The translations under genes were made by a program, and so were the position numbers. The notes beneath the pieces are model-generated. The model saw only the letters and a program-made list of their open reading frames with translations, was not told the origin of the DNA and did no database searches. From contig RPFO01001990.1 in NCBI GenBank assembly GCA_009746045.1, positions 1 through 52,477 of the forward strand: a stretch of DNA of 52,477 nucleotides, in the 5' to 3' direction. The DNA comes from Mesostigma viride (lineage: Eukaryota > Streptophyta > Mesostigmatophyceae > Mesostigmatales > Mesostigmataceae). Position 1 is the first letter of the stretch. Every line of letters begins with the position of its first letter. This document shows, one piece after another, positions 52,414-52,477 of this stretch.

Positions 52414-52477
52414 TATATATTTTTTAGATAAAAAAAGAAGAAAGAAATAAATTTTTGGAATATTATTTAAATCCTAA

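Overview
The window is plastid (chloroplast) DNA of an early-diverging green alga. It is strongly AT-rich and carries photosynthesis genes (petA, petL, petG, psaJ, psbZ, ycf4, cemA), plastid ribosomal protein genes and plastid-type tRNAs. It also keeps tufA, rpl19, cysA, ycf65, ycf81 and an FtsH-like gene, a set that land plants have largely lost from the plastid. This combination best fits a deep streptophyte alga of the Mesostigma/Chlorokybus kind; a gene-rich prasinophyte is the alternative. No rRNA genes, introns, CRISPR arrays or insertion sequences are seen.

Layout. One block of about 12.5 kb occurs four times in alternating orientation. Its order is rpl20>, <rps18, <rpl33, <psaJ, trnP>, trnW>, ycf81>, rps12>, rps7>, tufA>, rpl19>, ycf4>, cemA>, petA>, orf167>, petL>, petG>, <ycf65, trnV(GAC)>, <trnE, cysA>, <trnT(GGU), <trnY. 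Copy 1 is at about 1-12,500 (forward), copy 2 at about 12,500-25,140 (reverse), copy 3 at about 29,297-40,160 (forward) and copy 4 at about 40,355-52,430 (reverse). Copies 1 and 2 meet in a near-perfect palindrome centred near 12,519, inside trnY. Copies 3 and 4 form a second palindrome with a loop of about 190 bp centred near 40,259. Between copies 2 and 3 lies the only single-copy stretch (25,139-29,297): trnD, a large ftsH/ycf2-like gene, trnS(UGA), psbZ, and the first third of a trnG that is cut and joined directly to trnP.

The copies differ almost only by single-base length changes in A/T runs. Broken frames cluster in copy 4 and at the extreme left of copy 1. That pattern looks like fold-back or chimeric reads (missed hairpin adapters or multiple-displacement amplification) built into a contig, rather than four evolving copies. 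The likely true order is trnG-psbZ-trnS-ftsH-trnD-rpl20-rps18-rpl33-psaJ-trnP-...-cysA-trnT-trnY-(possibly a tRNA-Leu). A real palindromic plastid isomer cannot be excluded from sequence alone.

Biology. The block joins a relic of the bacterial str operon (rps12-rps7-tufA) to rpl19 and to a photosynthetic cluster: PSI assembly (ycf4), envelope (cemA) and cytochrome b6f (petA, petL, petG). It meets the opposing ycf65 at two strong hairpins. Four points deserve attention: an FtsH homologue whose zinc site is lost while its ATPase motifs are intact (Ycf2/FtsHi-like); a Ycf81 PIN-TRAM protein whose PIN acidic residues are replaced; probable non-ATG starts in cysA (GTG, overlapping an ATG-TGA start-stop) and ycf65 (TTG with a strong Shine-Dalgarno); and an unrecognised 167-residue ORF between petA and petL. 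Full gene annotation is given for one copy, and the other copies carry copy-specific notes.
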